Part shown: in pieces, positions 50,416-59,102 of the stretch
Layout: every line of letters starts with the position of its first letter
Numbering within the stretch: the first letter of the stretch is position 1
NCBI GenBank assembly: GCA_029858965.1
Contig: JAOUDZ010000019.1
Coordinates: forward strand, 1 to 63,848
Length of the DNA stretch: 63,848 bases
Direction of reading: 5' to 3'
Source of the DNA: Cyclobacteriaceae bacterium
Lineage (GTDB): Bacteria > Bacteroidota > Bacteroidia > Cytophagales > Cyclobacteriaceae
Made by a program: the position numbers and the translations under genes
Notes under the pieces: generated by a model
Seen by the model: the letters and a program-made list of their open reading frames with translations, nothing else
Database searches by the model: none
What the model was told of the DNA's origin: nothing

Positions 50416-51172
50416 AAGGGCATTCAACCACAAACAGTGTGCCTTTCGCAATAGGTGCCGTTGTAACGGAGGCACCGATCAGCCCTGCTCTTTTTTGAAT
50501 ACCTGGCAGGCCTTTCCCAAGTCCTTTTCGTTCGGCTGAAGGTTTGTCCTTGCCAATGCCGTCGTCCTTTACTTCAATTCGTAACTGTGTATCCGTCCAG
50601 TATAATTTCATGTTAATATGCCAGGCAAGCGAATGGCGCATTGCATTATTTACGATTTCCTGGATAATTCTAAAAAGCAGAAGTTCGACATGGCGGGGTA
50701 GTCTTTTTACCTTACCCATCTCGAGAAATTCGATATGAAAAGAGCGCAGATCTTTTAACTGATCACACATCTTCCAGAGCGCATAAGAAAGTCCTTTTTC
50801 GAAAAGGGCATCAGGAGATAAATTCCAGATTATATTCTGCACACGATTAAGCAGTTCATTAAGGTCATGGTCAATCCGCAATAGTAAACTCTTATTCCGC
50901 TCAGAAAGCGTTGGCTCCAATCGCAAATTTCCCAGCGCCAATCTTGTACCGGCTAATAGTTGGGCAAGGTCATCGTGCAAATCATGACCAATACGTACCC
51001 GCTCCTCCTCCAACAGTTCCTGCTGGTCTTTTAGCACCTGTTTTAACTGATCATTCTCCTTGATAAGGGCCTCTTCATGCATTTGTCTCCTTGCAGCCTG
51101 AATGAAGTACATCACCGCAAAGATGACAAGGAATGCGATTATGGAGAGAATCATAATAATATCGTATCTCAT
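50405..51172 (-). CDS. Membrane sensor histidine kinase, NarX/LiaS-like (HisKA_3)
   Basis: A 255-residue kinase if it starts at ATG 51172 (MRYDIIMILSI...); an earlier start at 51253 is possible. One membrane helix (about 5-25) is followed by a coiled coil and the HisKA_3 dimerisation domain with the phosphoacceptor His66 in RIGHDLHDDLAQLL. The HATPase domain has an N-box-like RIIQEIVNNAMRHS, DDGIGKDK and GLGKGLPGIQKRA. It has almost no extracytoplasmic part, so it senses a membrane or cytoplasmic cue. It is convergent with, and overlaps by 11 bp, the NarL-type regulator gene. Confidence 0.9.
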   Translation of the reverse strand: MRYDIIMILSIIAFLVIFAVMYFIQAARRQMHEEALIKENDQLKQVLKDQQELLEEERVRIGHDLHDDLAQLLAGTRLALGNLRLEPTLSERNKSLLLRIDHDLNELLNRVQNIIWNLSPDALFEKGLSYALWKMCDQLKDLRSFHIEFLEMGKVKRLPRHVELLLFRIIQEIVNNAMRHSLAWHINMKLYWTDTQLRIEVKDDGIGKDKPSAERKGLGKGLPGIQKRAGLIGASVTTAPIAKGTLFVVECPFMK

Positions 51173-51351
51173 TTCGCCAACGTTTGCTGAGTTGAATTCA
51201 ATAGTAAAGATCAGATAAAATGAATCGCGTAACAACCTGAATTCCCGGGCCACTTACCGATTAGAGATCGAAGGTATTGAAATAGGCTTCCTGAAATTGA
51301 TTTCCGCCGCTTTTGTGCGTTAAGTAACGTAACCTTAACACGAAACTATTG

Positions 51352-51383
51352 TTTACCATATAACCCTAAAATTTATATTTTTG
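51352..51383 (+). promoter_or_regulatory. Putative promoter for the MscS-like gene
   Basis: TATTTTTG at 51376-51383 is an exact TAnnTTTG match, with a TTTA element at 51352-51355 20 bp upstream (a TTG lies 3 bp further out). It would give a leader of about 20 nt before the ATG at 51408. Confidence 0.4.
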
Positions 51384-51407
51384 CTGTTCATTTTACAATT
51401 ACAGCAC

Positions 51408-52475
51408 ATGGAAGAATTATTATCAAGAAGCTATTTCAACAATACCATTCAGCAGTATCTTATCGCACTTGGTATCATTCTTTTTGGAATGTTGTTACTG
51501 CGTCTTTTTAGAAAGAAAATACTGCGCAGACTGCATGAATGGGCAGCGACCACTAAGACGGACATAGACGACTACATTGTCAATGGTATTCAGCGATTTG
51601 GAATGCCCATCCTGAATTTCATTATACTCTATATTGGCATTACTTCACTAACCCTGGGTGAAGATGCGGAGAAATATTTGCATGGAGCTGTTACCGCCAT
51701 CGTCATTTATTATGTCATCCGTCTCACATCTTCTACAGCATTGATGTTGCTTGAATCCTTCGTTCGCAAACAAGAAGATGGAGAAGGAAAAGTGAAACAG
51801 TTAGGTGGAATAATGATCCTGCTGAATATTCTCATATGGAGTATCGGAGCACTTATACTATTTGATAATCTGGGCTACGACGTGACTACAATCATAGCCG
51901 GTTTGGGCATTGGTGGTATCGCCATAGCCCTGGCGGCGCAAAACATTTTAGGTGACCTTTTTAACTATTTCGTGATCTTTTTTGATCGTCCATTTGAGAT
52001 TAACGATTTCATTGTTGTCGGGGACAAGAAGGGCACTGTGGAACACATTGGCATTAAAACGACTCGTTTAAAAAGTCTTTCCGGCGAGCAATTGGTGTTC
52101 TCGAACACAGACCTTACCGGTTCACGTATCCATAATTACAAAAGGATGCAGCGCAGAAGAATTTCTTTCTCACTTGGTGTAGTGTATGAAACTTCGCTGG
52201 ATCTGCTGAAGGAAATCCCGGTGATTGTAAAACAAGTAATTGACGACCAAAGTGACGCTACATTGGATCGGGTGCATTTTCTGACCTATGGTGATTTTAG
52301 CCTGCAATTTGAAATCATCTATTTTGTTGAAAGCGCGGAATACAATAAATACGCAGATGTTCAGCAAGCAATAAATCTTCAAATATTTAAAATTTTCAAG
52401 GAAAGAAACATTGCGTTCGCTTATCCATCGCAGACCATATTCCTGGCAAAAGAAACGGCATCTACCAATCATTGA
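51408..52475 (+). CDS. Small-conductance mechanosensitive channel (MscS family)
   Basis: A 355-residue channel starting at ATG 51408. Four hydrophobic segments precede the pore-lining helix with the Gly/Ala pattern TTIIAGLGIGGIAIALAAQNILGDLFNYF, then the beta domain FDRPFEINDFIVVGDKKGTVEHIGIKTTRLKSLSGEQLVFSNTDL and the C-terminal alpha/beta domain. It releases solutes under hypo-osmotic shock. It is probably monocistronic. Confidence 0.92.
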   Translation: MEELLSRSYFNNTIQQYLIALGIILFGMLLLRLFRKKILRRLHEWAATTKTDIDDYIVNGIQRFGMPILNFIILYIGITSLTLGEDAEKYLHGAVTAIVIYYVIRLTSSTALMLLESFVRKQEDGEGKVKQLGGIMILLNILIWSIGALILFDNLGYDVTTIIAGLGIGGIAIALAAQNILGDLFNYFVIFFDRPFEINDFIVVGDKKGTVEHIGIKTTRLKSLSGEQLVFSNTDLTGSRIHNYKRMQRRRISFSLGVVYETSLDLLKEIPVIVKQVIDDQSDATLDRVHFLTYGDFSLQFEIIYFVESAEYNKYADVQQAINLQIFKIFKERNIAFAYPSQTIFLAKETASTNH

Positions 52476-52671
52476 AGGCTTTGTTCATAGCCGGATTCAT
52501 TGATCCCGCAACGACTGATGGGAAAAGCCCCTTTTGAAATCTCAGGCCAAATATTAACCGCAACGATTTGGAGAAAAAATCCGGTCTAAAGGAGCATTGG
52601 AAGCATCACTACACCGTGTGCCCACGTTAAATATTTTACCACATGAGAATGGCTTCCAAATTCAATAATTG

Positions 52672-52709
52672 AAAAAAAACAGACCCTCCATACAGCAAGG
52701 TCTGTTTTT
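52672..52709. terminator. Terminator downstream of the aromatic amino acid operon
   Basis: A 10-bp stem AAAACAGACC (52676-52685) / GGTCTGTTTT (52699-52708) with a 13-nt loop. Read leftward it ends in eight T residues, 17 bp beyond the stop of the DAHP synthase gene. Read rightward it ends TTTTTA and could also stop transcription from the mscS-like gene. Confidence 0.85.
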
Positions 52710-52725
52710 ATATAGCATGACTAAA

Positions 52726-53829
52726 TTAAACTCGCTCCTCTACTTTGTTCATCACTTTCGTTTGAATTTGAATTGATTCCTGGTGAATAAGCTTGAGTAA
52801 ATCGTTTGTAAAATTTGAATTAAGGCCCATGGCTTTCCCCAGCGTTATTCGGGTATCAATAATTTCCTCCCAGCGGCTTACCTGAAGAATAGTGACCCCA
52901 TTCTCCTTCTTGTATTGTCCGATTTTCTCAGAAATCTTCATCCGCGCTGCCATTTTCGACATGATCTCATCATCGAGCTGGTCAATCTGCTCACGCAATA
53001 TACTGAGCGTATCCTTAAAGGTTTTGTTATCAGACGAAACGGTTCGTACGACCAATCCCTGGATAATCTTTGACAAGGAGGAAGGCGTAACCTGTTGCTT
53101 CGCATCGCTCCAGGCTGCATCCGGATCAATGTGACTTTCAACCATTAATCCAACCATATCCAGATCGAGCGCTTTTTGACATATAAAAGAAATAAGTTCA
53201 CGATTACCGGCTATATGGCTTGGATCGCAGAGGATATCAAGCTCAGGAATACGTGTTTTTAATTCAATGGCAATATCCCACATCGGTGCGTTTCTGAAAG
53301 GACCTTTTTCAAAAGAAGAAAACCCACGGTGTATAGCAGCAAGCTTGGTAAGGCCGGCTTTGTTCAAACGCTCGAGGGCTCCAATCCAAAGTTCCAGGTC
53401 CGGATTGATAGGATTCTTCACCATGACCGGAATATCAACCCCTTTCAACGCATCGGCTATTTCCTGAACAGAAAAAGGATTAACTGTCGTGCGGGCACCT
53501 ACCCATAAAATATCAACTCCTGCTTTCAGGCAGGCGTCTACGTGTGCAGCATTTGCTACTTCTGTGGTTACGGGAAGTCCTGTTTCTTTCTTCGCCTGAA
53601 CAAGCCATTTCAATCCTTCTGTTCCGGATCCTTCATATTGCCCAGGCCTCGTGCGCGGTTTCCATATACCGGCACGCAGTGCGTGAACTTTGCCAGTGGC
53701 TGCCAATTGCTTTGCCGTAGCGAGCATCTGCTCTTCTGTTTCAGCACTGCAAGGGCCACTGATGATGATCGGCTTAGTGGCGGTTGGGAGCCATGTTGCA
53801 ATTGATTCAAGTTGTAATGCCTTTTTCAT
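52726..53829 (-). CDS. Bifunctional DAHP synthase / chorismate mutase
   Basis: A 367-residue fusion. Residues about 1-265 form a type I-beta (KDO8P-synthase-like) 3-deoxy-7-phosphoheptulonate synthase, condensing PEP and erythrose 4-phosphate. It has PIIISGPCSAETEEQML, ALRAGIWKPRTRPG, ILWVGARTTVNPFSVQEIADAL, MVKNPINPDLELWIGALERL and CDPSHIAGNR. Residues about 280-360 are an AroQ-type chorismate mutase helical domain (LREQIDQLDDEIMSKMAARMKISEKIGQYKKEN). Fusion of the first shikimate step with the first Phe/Tyr branch step allows joint feedback control. It is the last gene of the pheA operon, 14 bp after tyrA. Confidence 0.92.
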   Translation of the reverse strand: MKKALQLESIATWLPTATKPIIISGPCSAETEEQMLATAKQLAATGKVHALRAGIWKPRTRPGQYEGSGTEGLKWLVQAKKETGLPVTTEVANAAHVDACLKAGVDILWVGARTTVNPFSVQEIADALKGVDIPVMVKNPINPDLELWIGALERLNKAGLTKLAAIHRGFSSFEKGPFRNAPMWDIAIELKTRIPELDILCDPSHIAGNRELISFICQKALDLDMVGLMVESHIDPDAAWSDAKQQVTPSSLSKIIQGLVVRTVSSDNKTFKDTLSILREQIDQLDDEIMSKMAARMKISEKIGQYKKENGVTILQVSRWEEIIDTRITLGKAMGLNSNFTNDLLKLIHQESIQIQTKVMNKVEERV

Positions 53830-53843
53830 ATCTGTTTCAGTTT

Positions 53844-54725
53844 TTAATGTTCTACTTCTTGTTTAGGTTGTTTATGTTCAATTCCATTTAGAATTTCTCG
53901 TATTCGATTTGCCTCAGTCATGGTGCGGTGCAATTCTTTTACATCCCGCTTCATCAGGTAATATTGAAACTTCTGAAGATGCATGATATACTCCAACAGT
54001 GCCTGGCTCAGGTATTCCGCATTCTGTTCAAATATTGGTGCCCACATATCGGGAGAGCTTTTCGCCAACCTTACAGTGGATGCGAAACCACTTCCCGCAA
54101 GGGCGAAGATATTCTTCTCGTCGCGCTCTATATCCAGCACTGTTTGGCCCAGCAAGAAGGCACTTACATGCGATAGGTGCGACACATAAGCCACATGCTT
54201 ATCGTGCTCTTCAGGTTCCATAAAAATGGTATTCATCCCCAGCGTGGCAAACAATTTCTGCGCCACTGCCAAAATCGGCGCTGATGATTTTCCCTTCTCG
54301 CAGATAATATTAGTCTTGTTGCGAAACAACCCTGTAAAGGCGGCCTCAGGTCCCGAGTTTTCAGTACCCGATATAGGATGAGCAGCTACAAACTGTCCGC
54401 GATTTGGATGACTTGATACGGCGCGGCAAATCAGACTCTTCGTAGAACCCGTGTCTATGACAACAGCATCTTTTTTTACAACATCCAAAATGTGTGGAAG
54501 CAATTTACACAAGGCGCTTACCGGAATGGCCAGTATAACCAGATCAGTGGTAGGCAATGATGCATCATCCGATTGAATACTATCAACCAGACCCAGCTCA
54601 AGTGCCTTCAGCGCATTTACCGGATCCGACTCAATGCCTACGAGCTCGGTTGCCAAGCCTGCTTTTCGCAGATCCAATGCCATAGAGCCTCCAATTAATC
54701 CCAAACCGACAACTGTTATTTTCAT
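53844..54725 (-). CDS. tyrA: Prephenate dehydrogenase
   Basis: A 293-residue NAD-dependent enzyme converting prephenate to 4-hydroxyphenylpyruvate for tyrosine. The N-terminal Rossmann motif is VVGLGLIGGSMALDLRK, followed by VILAIPVSAL, VIDTGSTKSLI and the substrate motif AAHPISGTENSGPEAA. The helical C-terminal dimerisation domain holds DKHVAYVSHLSHVSAFLLG. It has no ACT domain, so allosteric control may lie elsewhere in the operon. It is separated from the aminotransferase gene by 11 bp and from the DAHP synthase gene by 14 bp. Confidence 0.94.
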   Translation of the reverse strand: MKITVVGLGLIGGSMALDLRKAGLATELVGIESDPVNALKALELGLVDSIQSDDASLPTTDLVILAIPVSALCKLLPHILDVVKKDAVVIDTGSTKSLICRAVSSHPNRGQFVAAHPISGTENSGPEAAFTGLFRNKTNIICEKGKSSAPILAVAQKLFATLGMNTIFMEPEEHDKHVAYVSHLSHVSAFLLGQTVLDIERDEKNIFALAGSGFASTVRLAKSSPDMWAPIFEQNAEYLSQALLEYIMHLQKFQYYLMKRDVKELHRTMTEANRIREILNGIEHKQPKQEVEH

Positions 54726-54736
54726 CTTTTTATTTA

Positions 54737-55939
54737 TTAAACATTTATCGGTGTTTCGCGATCAAGAACAGATGAACTATTCTTTAGAAATTTTTCAATT
54801 CGAAGGAATGCTTCATTCAGCATTTCCACTGTACAGCACAATGAAATACGGATGTATCTTTTTCCCGCGTCACCAAAAATAAATCCAGGTGTAATAAAAA
54901 CCTTGGTGCCATATAAAATTTCATCGATCCATTTTTCAACGTTTTCAACATGCTCCGGTGCTTTTGCCCAGACAAATAATCCGGCCTGCTTTTCAGCATA
55001 AGAACAACCCAGCACATCCAGAACTTTTGTGGCCATTTGTTTTCTTTCAGCATATACTTTGTTTAAGGAAGTAAACCAGTCATCCCCATTTTTCAATGCT
55101 TCAACTGCTGCATGTTGCAAACCCAAAAACATTCCGGAATCCATGTTGCTTTTTACTTTCAAAACGGCATCTATGTATTCCTTCCTACCTGCAGCCCACC
55201 CGATACGCCAACCAGCCATATTATGCGACTTGCTAAGCGAGTTCAATTCGAGCGCCACCGTGTCAGCTCCCGGTATAGAGAGAATACTCATGGGGCTATC
55301 ATTCAAAATCAGACTGTAGGGGTTGTCGTTCACAATCAGAAATTGATGCTCGCGGGCCAGGCCCACCAACTCCTTCAATTCATTTCGAGAAGCTACTCTT
55401 CCGGTAGGCATATGCGGGAAATTAACCCACATGATTTTAACCTTTGACAGGTCGCTATTTCGCAGCGCGTCAATATCAATGCCCCAGTCGAGATCTTCGC
55501 GCAACGCATAGGGTCTTAGATTCGCGCCAACCAGTGTTGCTACCGATGAATACGTTGGATAGCCCGGGTTCGGAATTAACACCTCATCGCCTTCGTTCAC
55601 AAAAGCCATCATAATGTGCATAATGCCCTCTTTTGAACCCATTAATGGAAGGACCATATGCTCAGGGTCAATTGAAACCTGGTAAAATTTCCTGTAAAAA
55701 TCAGCAATACCTTTCCGCAGCTGCGGAATACCTTTGTAACTCTGATACCCGTGGTTGGCCGGATTGCTTGCCGAAACCGTCAACGCATCAATCGTTGAAG
55801 CGGAAGGAGCCAGGTCAGGACTTCCAATACCCAGGTTTATAACCCTGAGCGTTGGCGAATCCAGGCCTCTGACCTCAGCAAGTTTTCTGCTGAAATAGTA
55901 TTCTTCCACGTTTGAGATTCTGTTTGCTGTCTTTATCAT
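54737..55939 (-). CDS. Class I/II aminotransferase of the Phe/Tyr operon
   Basis: A 400-residue PLP enzyme. It shows LGIGSPDLAPS, MGSKEGIMHIMMAFVNEGDEVLIPNPGYPTY, VNFPHMPTGRVAS (Asn-Pro-like substrate region), VNDNPYSLI and the PLP lysine in NSLSKSHNMAGWRIGWAAG, then the arginine motif YIRISLC. The position between pheA and tyrA points to the final transamination of phenylpyruvate and 4-hydroxyphenylpyruvate. By sequence alone it resembles LL-diaminopimelate/aspartate aminotransferases, so specificity is inferred from context. Confidence 0.88.
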   Translation of the reverse strand: MIKTANRISNVEEYYFSRKLAEVRGLDSPTLRVINLGIGSPDLAPSASTIDALTVSASNPANHGYQSYKGIPQLRKGIADFYRKFYQVSIDPEHMVLPLMGSKEGIMHIMMAFVNEGDEVLIPNPGYPTYSSVATLVGANLRPYALREDLDWGIDIDALRNSDLSKVKIMWVNFPHMPTGRVASRNELKELVGLAREHQFLIVNDNPYSLILNDSPMSILSIPGADTVALELNSLSKSHNMAGWRIGWAAGRKEYIDAVLKVKSNMDSGMFLGLQHAAVEALKNGDDWFTSLNKVYAERKQMATKVLDVLGCSYAEKQAGLFVWAKAPEHVENVEKWIDEILYGTKVFITPGFIFGDAGKRYIRISLCCTVEMLNEAFLRIEKFLKNSSSVLDRETPINV

Positions 55940-55979
55940 TGTTCTCTATTAATATTCCGGAGTCCTTATAGACGTACAT

Positions 55980-56822
55980 CTATTTATACTCTATTTTCCC
56001 CTTTTTATACTCCCCCAATACATTCAAATTCTTCACCTGTCTTAGCACAGCGTGCATTGCATCGTCATAGTTCTTTCTTCGCCTCCATTCAACGTCGATA
56101 TGAATTGAATATTCGCTTGGCTTTCCAATGATCGGAATAGATTGTATTTTGGTCAGGTTGATGCTGTTATTTTTTAATGTCATCAGCGCGTCAGCAAGGC
56201 TTCCAACCTCGTTGGCCACCTCGAAACACAACGACGCCTTATTGCTTTCCGTTTTGCCATTCCCGCGCTTCGTCAGAATCAGAAAGCGGGTAAAGTTCTT
56301 TTTATGCGTTTCAATTCGCTTTTCCAAAACCTGGAGGCCATACTTTTTCGCAGAATACTCATTGGCAATGGCGGCCGTATTTTTCAGCTTCAATTCTTTG
56401 ACGCGCTTTGCTGAAAGCGCTGTATCATCACTTTCCCGGATCTCGACACCGGGCAGCGCTTGCAAATACTCAGCACACTGCCGAATGGCCATGGGGTGGG
56501 ATTCAATAACTTTGATGTCATTCAACTTTACACCCGGGAGAACCAACAAATGCATGTGAATGGGCAAATAAATTTCGCCTACTATGCTGAAATGATACTC
56601 CTGCAAAAGGAAATAGTTCGGCAGAATACTTCCAGCAATTGAGTTTTCAATGGCCATAACTGCCGCATCAGCCTTTCCGTTCTGTAAGCTTTCACATAAC
56701 TGATGAAAGGATAGACACGCTATCGTTTCAACAGGCTCCCGGAAATAGGTGAGTGCCGCTATTTCGTGAAAGCTGGTAGCGATACCCTGGATTGCAATAC
56801 GTGGTTTCTTTTTCTTTGCCAT
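55980..56822 (-). CDS. pheA: Prephenate dehydratase with ACT domain
   Basis: A 280-residue enzyme making phenylpyruvate from prephenate. It has RIAIQGIATSFHEIAALTYF, AVMAIENSIAGSILPNYFLL, IGEIYLPIHMHLL-like and the catalytic TRF triplet in NFTRFLILTKRG. A C-terminal ACT domain (about 195-275) is present, but the Phe-binding ESRP motif is replaced by IQSIPIIGKPSEYSIHID. Allosteric inhibition by Phe may therefore be altered, as in other Bacteroidota as far as I recall. It is the first structural gene of the operon, 89 bp after the leader-peptide stop codon and 22 bp after an intrinsic terminator. Confidence 0.93.
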   Translation of the reverse strand: MAKKKKPRIAIQGIATSFHEIAALTYFREPVETIACLSFHQLCESLQNGKADAAVMAIENSIAGSILPNYFLLQEYHFSIVGEIYLPIHMHLLVLPGVKLNDIKVIESHPMAIRQCAEYLQALPGVEIRESDDTALSAKRVKELKLKNTAAIANEYSAKKYGLQVLEKRIETHKKNFTRFLILTKRGNGKTESNKASLCFEVANEVGSLADALMTLKNNSINLTKIQSIPIIGKPSEYSIHIDVEWRRRKNYDDAMHAVLRQVKNLNVLGEYKKGKIEYK

Positions 56823-56839
56823 TTTTGAAATGTCTATAA

Positions 56840-56870
56840 AAGCAAAAAGTCCCGGTTTTCCGGGACTTTT
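56840..56870 (-). terminator. Attenuator terminator in the pheA leader
   Basis: Read leftward: AAAAGTCCCGG - AAAA - CCGGGACTTTT (56870-56845), an 11-bp perfect stem with an A4 loop followed by TTGCTTTT. It lies between the leader peptide and the pheA start, so it must be conditionally bypassed for the operon to be expressed. Confidence 0.88.
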
Positions 56871-56976
56871 CTGAGGTTTTCGTTATCGTTTAGTCAACAA
56901 CACATCACTCTTAAAGTCCCGCTCGGGTACTAAAAAAGAAGTAATAAAAGTAAAAAGATGTGCTACCGATTTTCAT
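56845..56976 (-). promoter_or_regulatory. Phe/Tyr transcription attenuator (leader peptide, antiterminator, terminator)
   Basis: Three elements occur in the order needed for ribosome-mediated attenuation. They are a leader ORF with eight consecutive Phe/Tyr codons (56976-56911), a segment CGGGACTTT (56921-56913) that overlaps the leader's last codons and stop, and the terminator (56870-56845). The segment is identical to the core of the terminator's right arm and is complementary over 9 nt to its left arm (AAAGTCCCG). A ribosome stalled at the aromatic codons would leave the segment free to pair with the left arm (antitermination). A ribosome reaching the stop codon would cover it and let the terminator form. 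Confidence 0.85.
56911..56976 (-). CDS. pheA operon leader peptide (21 residues)
   Basis: A short ORF from ATG 56976 to TAA 56911. The peptide begins MKIGSTS, then has the aromatic run FYFYYFFF (residues 8-15: five Phe, three Tyr), then STRAGL. It is analogous to the E. coli PheL leader but mixes Phe and Tyr, matching an operon that makes both. It is 89 bp upstream of pheA and ends within the antiterminator segment. The peptide itself probably has no function beyond stalling. Confidence 0.85.
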   Translation of the reverse strand: MKIGSTSFYFYYFFFSTRAGL

Positions 56977-56994
56977 ATCTGCAGTTGAAGGTTC

Positions 56995-57025
56995 CAAAGG
57001 AAAATATTTTTTATTCGAATTGCAA
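56995..57025 (-). promoter_or_regulatory. Putative promoter of the pheA operon
   Basis: Read leftward: TTG (57025-57023), a 20-bp spacer and TTCCTTTG (57002-56995), one mismatch from the TAnnTTTG consensus. Transcription would start near 56989, about 13 nt before the leader-peptide ATG, and the terminated leader RNA would be about 150 nt. Confidence 0.45.
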
Positions 57026-57154
57026 CTATGGAAGCCTTCTTTGATAAAATATTTTCAGAAACTAATGGTTGTTAGTGTTGGCTGGCTTTGCAACCATTCC
57101 TGTTTTGCACAAGCAGTTGGAGGCCCAACAAAAGCAAGCAAAGGAAGTAATGCC

Positions 57155-57162
57155 TACCTTTG
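57155..57162 (+). promoter_or_regulatory. Putative -7 box (TACCTTTG) of the lipoprotein gene
   Basis: An exact TAnnTTTG match 18 bp before the ATG at 57181. No TTG element was found at a normal distance upstream, so confidence is limited. Confidence 0.35.
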
Positions 57163-57180
57163 TAAAAAAAAACTGACCTG

Positions 57181-57636
57181 ATGAAAGCAATAATACAAAA
57201 AGTTCTCTTCATTATCCTGCTCATTGTTACCTGGAGTTGCGGACAGCGTTCGCACAATCACGATGAGCATGATCACGGTTCTGATGAAGCCATTGAAACG
57301 GGAGAAAACCAGGCCTTGTATGACGAAGTCATGACCGTACACGATGAAGTGATGCCCAAAATGAATGACTTATATAAATTAAAAGAAGCGCTCAAAACCC
57401 GGATTACCGATACCCCGGCAATGCCAGCGGATAAGAAAGAGGCGATTGAAGACCTGATCTTGAAACTCGATTCTGCCAGCGAAGGCATGATGGTTTGGAT
57501 GCGCAATTTCAACCCTTTGCCCGACAGTCTCGGAGAAGAACAGGCCAAAGAATATTTGGAGAACGAAATGGTGAAGGTAAAGAAAGTAAGAGCGGAAATT
57601 TATGAAGCTATAGAAAGGGCTACCGACATAAACTAG
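57181..57636 (+). CDS. Small helical lipoprotein with histidine-rich N-terminus
   Basis: A 151-residue protein with a lipoprotein signal (LFIILLIVTWSCG; lipidated Cys at about 20). It is followed by a His/Asp-rich stretch (HNHDEHDHGSDE), which could bind metal, and a mostly helical, strongly charged body with regularly spaced Met residues (DEVMTVHDEVMPKMNDLYKLK, EGMMVWMRNFNP). It is not recognised beyond a general Bacteroidota lipoprotein type. It is divergent from the pheA operon, and the 205 bp between its ATG and the leader-peptide ATG hold both promoters. A metal-related role is speculative. Confidence 0.75.
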   Translation: MKAIIQKVLFIILLIVTWSCGQRSHNHDEHDHGSDEAIETGENQALYDEVMTVHDEVMPKMNDLYKLKEALKTRITDTPAMPADKKEAIEDLILKLDSASEGMMVWMRNFNPLPDSLGEEQAKEYLENEMVKVKKVRAEIYEAIERATDIN

Positions 57637-57952
57637 GGGCCGGATTTACTTCTTAAACAGGAATAAAAAGTAGATACATTCACCAAGAGGCGAACGTGGC
57701 GTTGTCGATGATAGCATGGTACAGTGAAGCGCTATTTTCTTATACACTAATCCATATGCTGTACCAAATAAAAGGCCCTGTCCAAAGTATGCCGGACCAT
57801 GGATAAACCCCGATTTCTCTATCAGCGCTGACCAATCCATGATAAAAGATGTGCACCCATCAAACCAGGGTTTATCGCGGCATGCACCAAAGGCTATTTA
57901 TTCCGTTGCCTTTAAGAAATCTTTTACCTTTGTGCACGCAAAATAATGTCTC
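57637..57952 (+). other. Intergenic region before gcvT
   Basis: About 316 bp. A 64-codon leftward open frame (57840-57646) is present but has no recognisable similarity and no supporting context. The right end holds a promoter-like sequence for gcvT. Nothing else was seen. Confidence 0.5.
57906..57932 (+). promoter_or_regulatory. Putative promoter for gcvT
   Basis: TTG at 57906-57908 and TACCTTTG at 57925-57932 (exact TAnnTTTG), spacer 16 bp, 20 bp before the ATG at 57953. Confidence 0.5.
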
Positions 57953-59035
57953 ATGGAAATAAAGTTGGTACCCCTTAATGATCTGCATATAAAATTGGGC
58001 GCCAAGATGGCCCCCTTTGCCGGCTTTAACATGCCCGTGCGGTATTCCTCTGATATTGAAGAACACATGACTGTGCGGAAAGGTGTTGGTATTTTTGATG
58101 TCTCCCATATGGGAGAGTTCACGCTAAAAGGACCTGATGCACTTGATCTCATTCAGCGTGTGACCAGCAACGATGCCTCGAAATTAGCAGAAGGGCAGGC
58201 ACAATATTCCTGTCTGCCAAATGAAACCGGTGGGATTGTGGATGACCTTTTGGTATATAAGATTAAAGATAATGACTACCTGCTGGTGGTCAATGCGGGA
58301 AACATTGAAAAGGACTGGAATTGGATCAGCAAGTTCAACACCAAAGGTGTGGACATGAAGAATATTTCCAATGAAACGTGTCTTTTTGCAGTACAAGGGC
58401 CGATGGCGACGGCAGTGCTTCAGGCCCTAACCAAAACAGATCTTTCTGCAATCAAATACTATCATTTTACCATCGGTGAAATTGCCGGCATTCCGGATTG
58501 CGTGATTTCCAATACTGGCTATAGTGGCGCTGGTGGCTTTGAGCTTTATGTGAACAGGCAATACGCAGAAAAATTGTGGAACGCTATCTTTGAAGCAGGC
58601 AAGGCGCATGAAATCAAACCTATAGGCTTGGGCGCGCGGGATACGTTGCGCCTGGAGATGGGTTTCTGTTTGTATGGAAATGACATCGACGATACCACTT
58701 CTCCGCTGGAGGCCGGCCTGGGATGGATAACAAAGTTCACGAAAGATTTTACAAACGCTGCGAACCTCAAAAAGCAAAAAGAAGAAGGTATAAAGCGAAA
58801 GCTGGTTGCCTTCAAAATGCTAGACAAAGGCATTCCTCGCCACGATTATAAGATCAAAAATGCGATGGGAACCGATATCGGTAAGGTAACTTCCGGAACA
58901 ATGTCTCCGGTGCTGGGTGTCGGCATCGGGATGGGGTATGTAACCATGGATTATGTTAGTCCCGGTAGTGAAATCTTTATTGATGTGCGTGGCCGGTCGA
59001 TCAAAGCACAGGTAAACAAACTCCCGCTAATCTAA
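57953..59035 (+). CDS. gcvT: Aminomethyltransferase (glycine cleavage T protein)
   Basis: A 360-residue tetrahydrofolate-dependent enzyme of the glycine cleavage system. It releases ammonia from the aminomethyl-lipoyl H protein and forms 5,10-methylene-THF. It has [65 protein letters not shown], the catalytic-region [22 protein letters not shown] and [21 protein letters not shown]. The other gcv genes are not adjacent, which is common in Bacteroidota. Confidence 0.95.
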   Translation: MEIKLVPLNDLHIKLGAKMAPFAGFNMPVRYSSDIEEHMTVRKGVGIFDVSHMGEFTLKGPDALDLIQRVTSNDASKLAEGQAQYSCLPNETGGIVDDLLVYKIKDNDYLLVVNAGNIEKDWNWISKFNTKGVDMKNISNETCLFAVQGPMATAVLQALTKTDLSAIKYYHFTIGEIAGIPDCVISNTGYSGAGGFELYVNRQYAEKLWNAIFEAGKAHEIKPIGLGARDTLRLEMGFCLYGNDIDDTTSPLEAGLGWITKFTKDFTNAANLKKQKEEGIKRKLVAFKMLDKGIPRHDYKIKNAMGTDIGKVTSGTMSPVLGVGIGMGYVTMDYVSPGSEIFIDVRGRSIKAQVNKLPLI

Positions 59036-59102
59036 ACTGATCCATGATGGCGGTTATTTCTGCCGGTTGAATGTTGGTTCATCCATAATGCTAAAGTAAA
59101 AT

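Noticed and set aside
56860-56976. Alternative reading of the pheA leader as a T-box riboswitch
   Set aside because: No T-box sequence or specifier stem is present; the aromatic-codon mini-ORF explains the leader better.
57646-57840. 64-codon leftward open frame in the gap before gcvT
   Set aside because: It begins with ATG, but composition is not convincing, there is no recognisable similarity and it lies opposite the gcvT promoter region. It was not reported as a gene.
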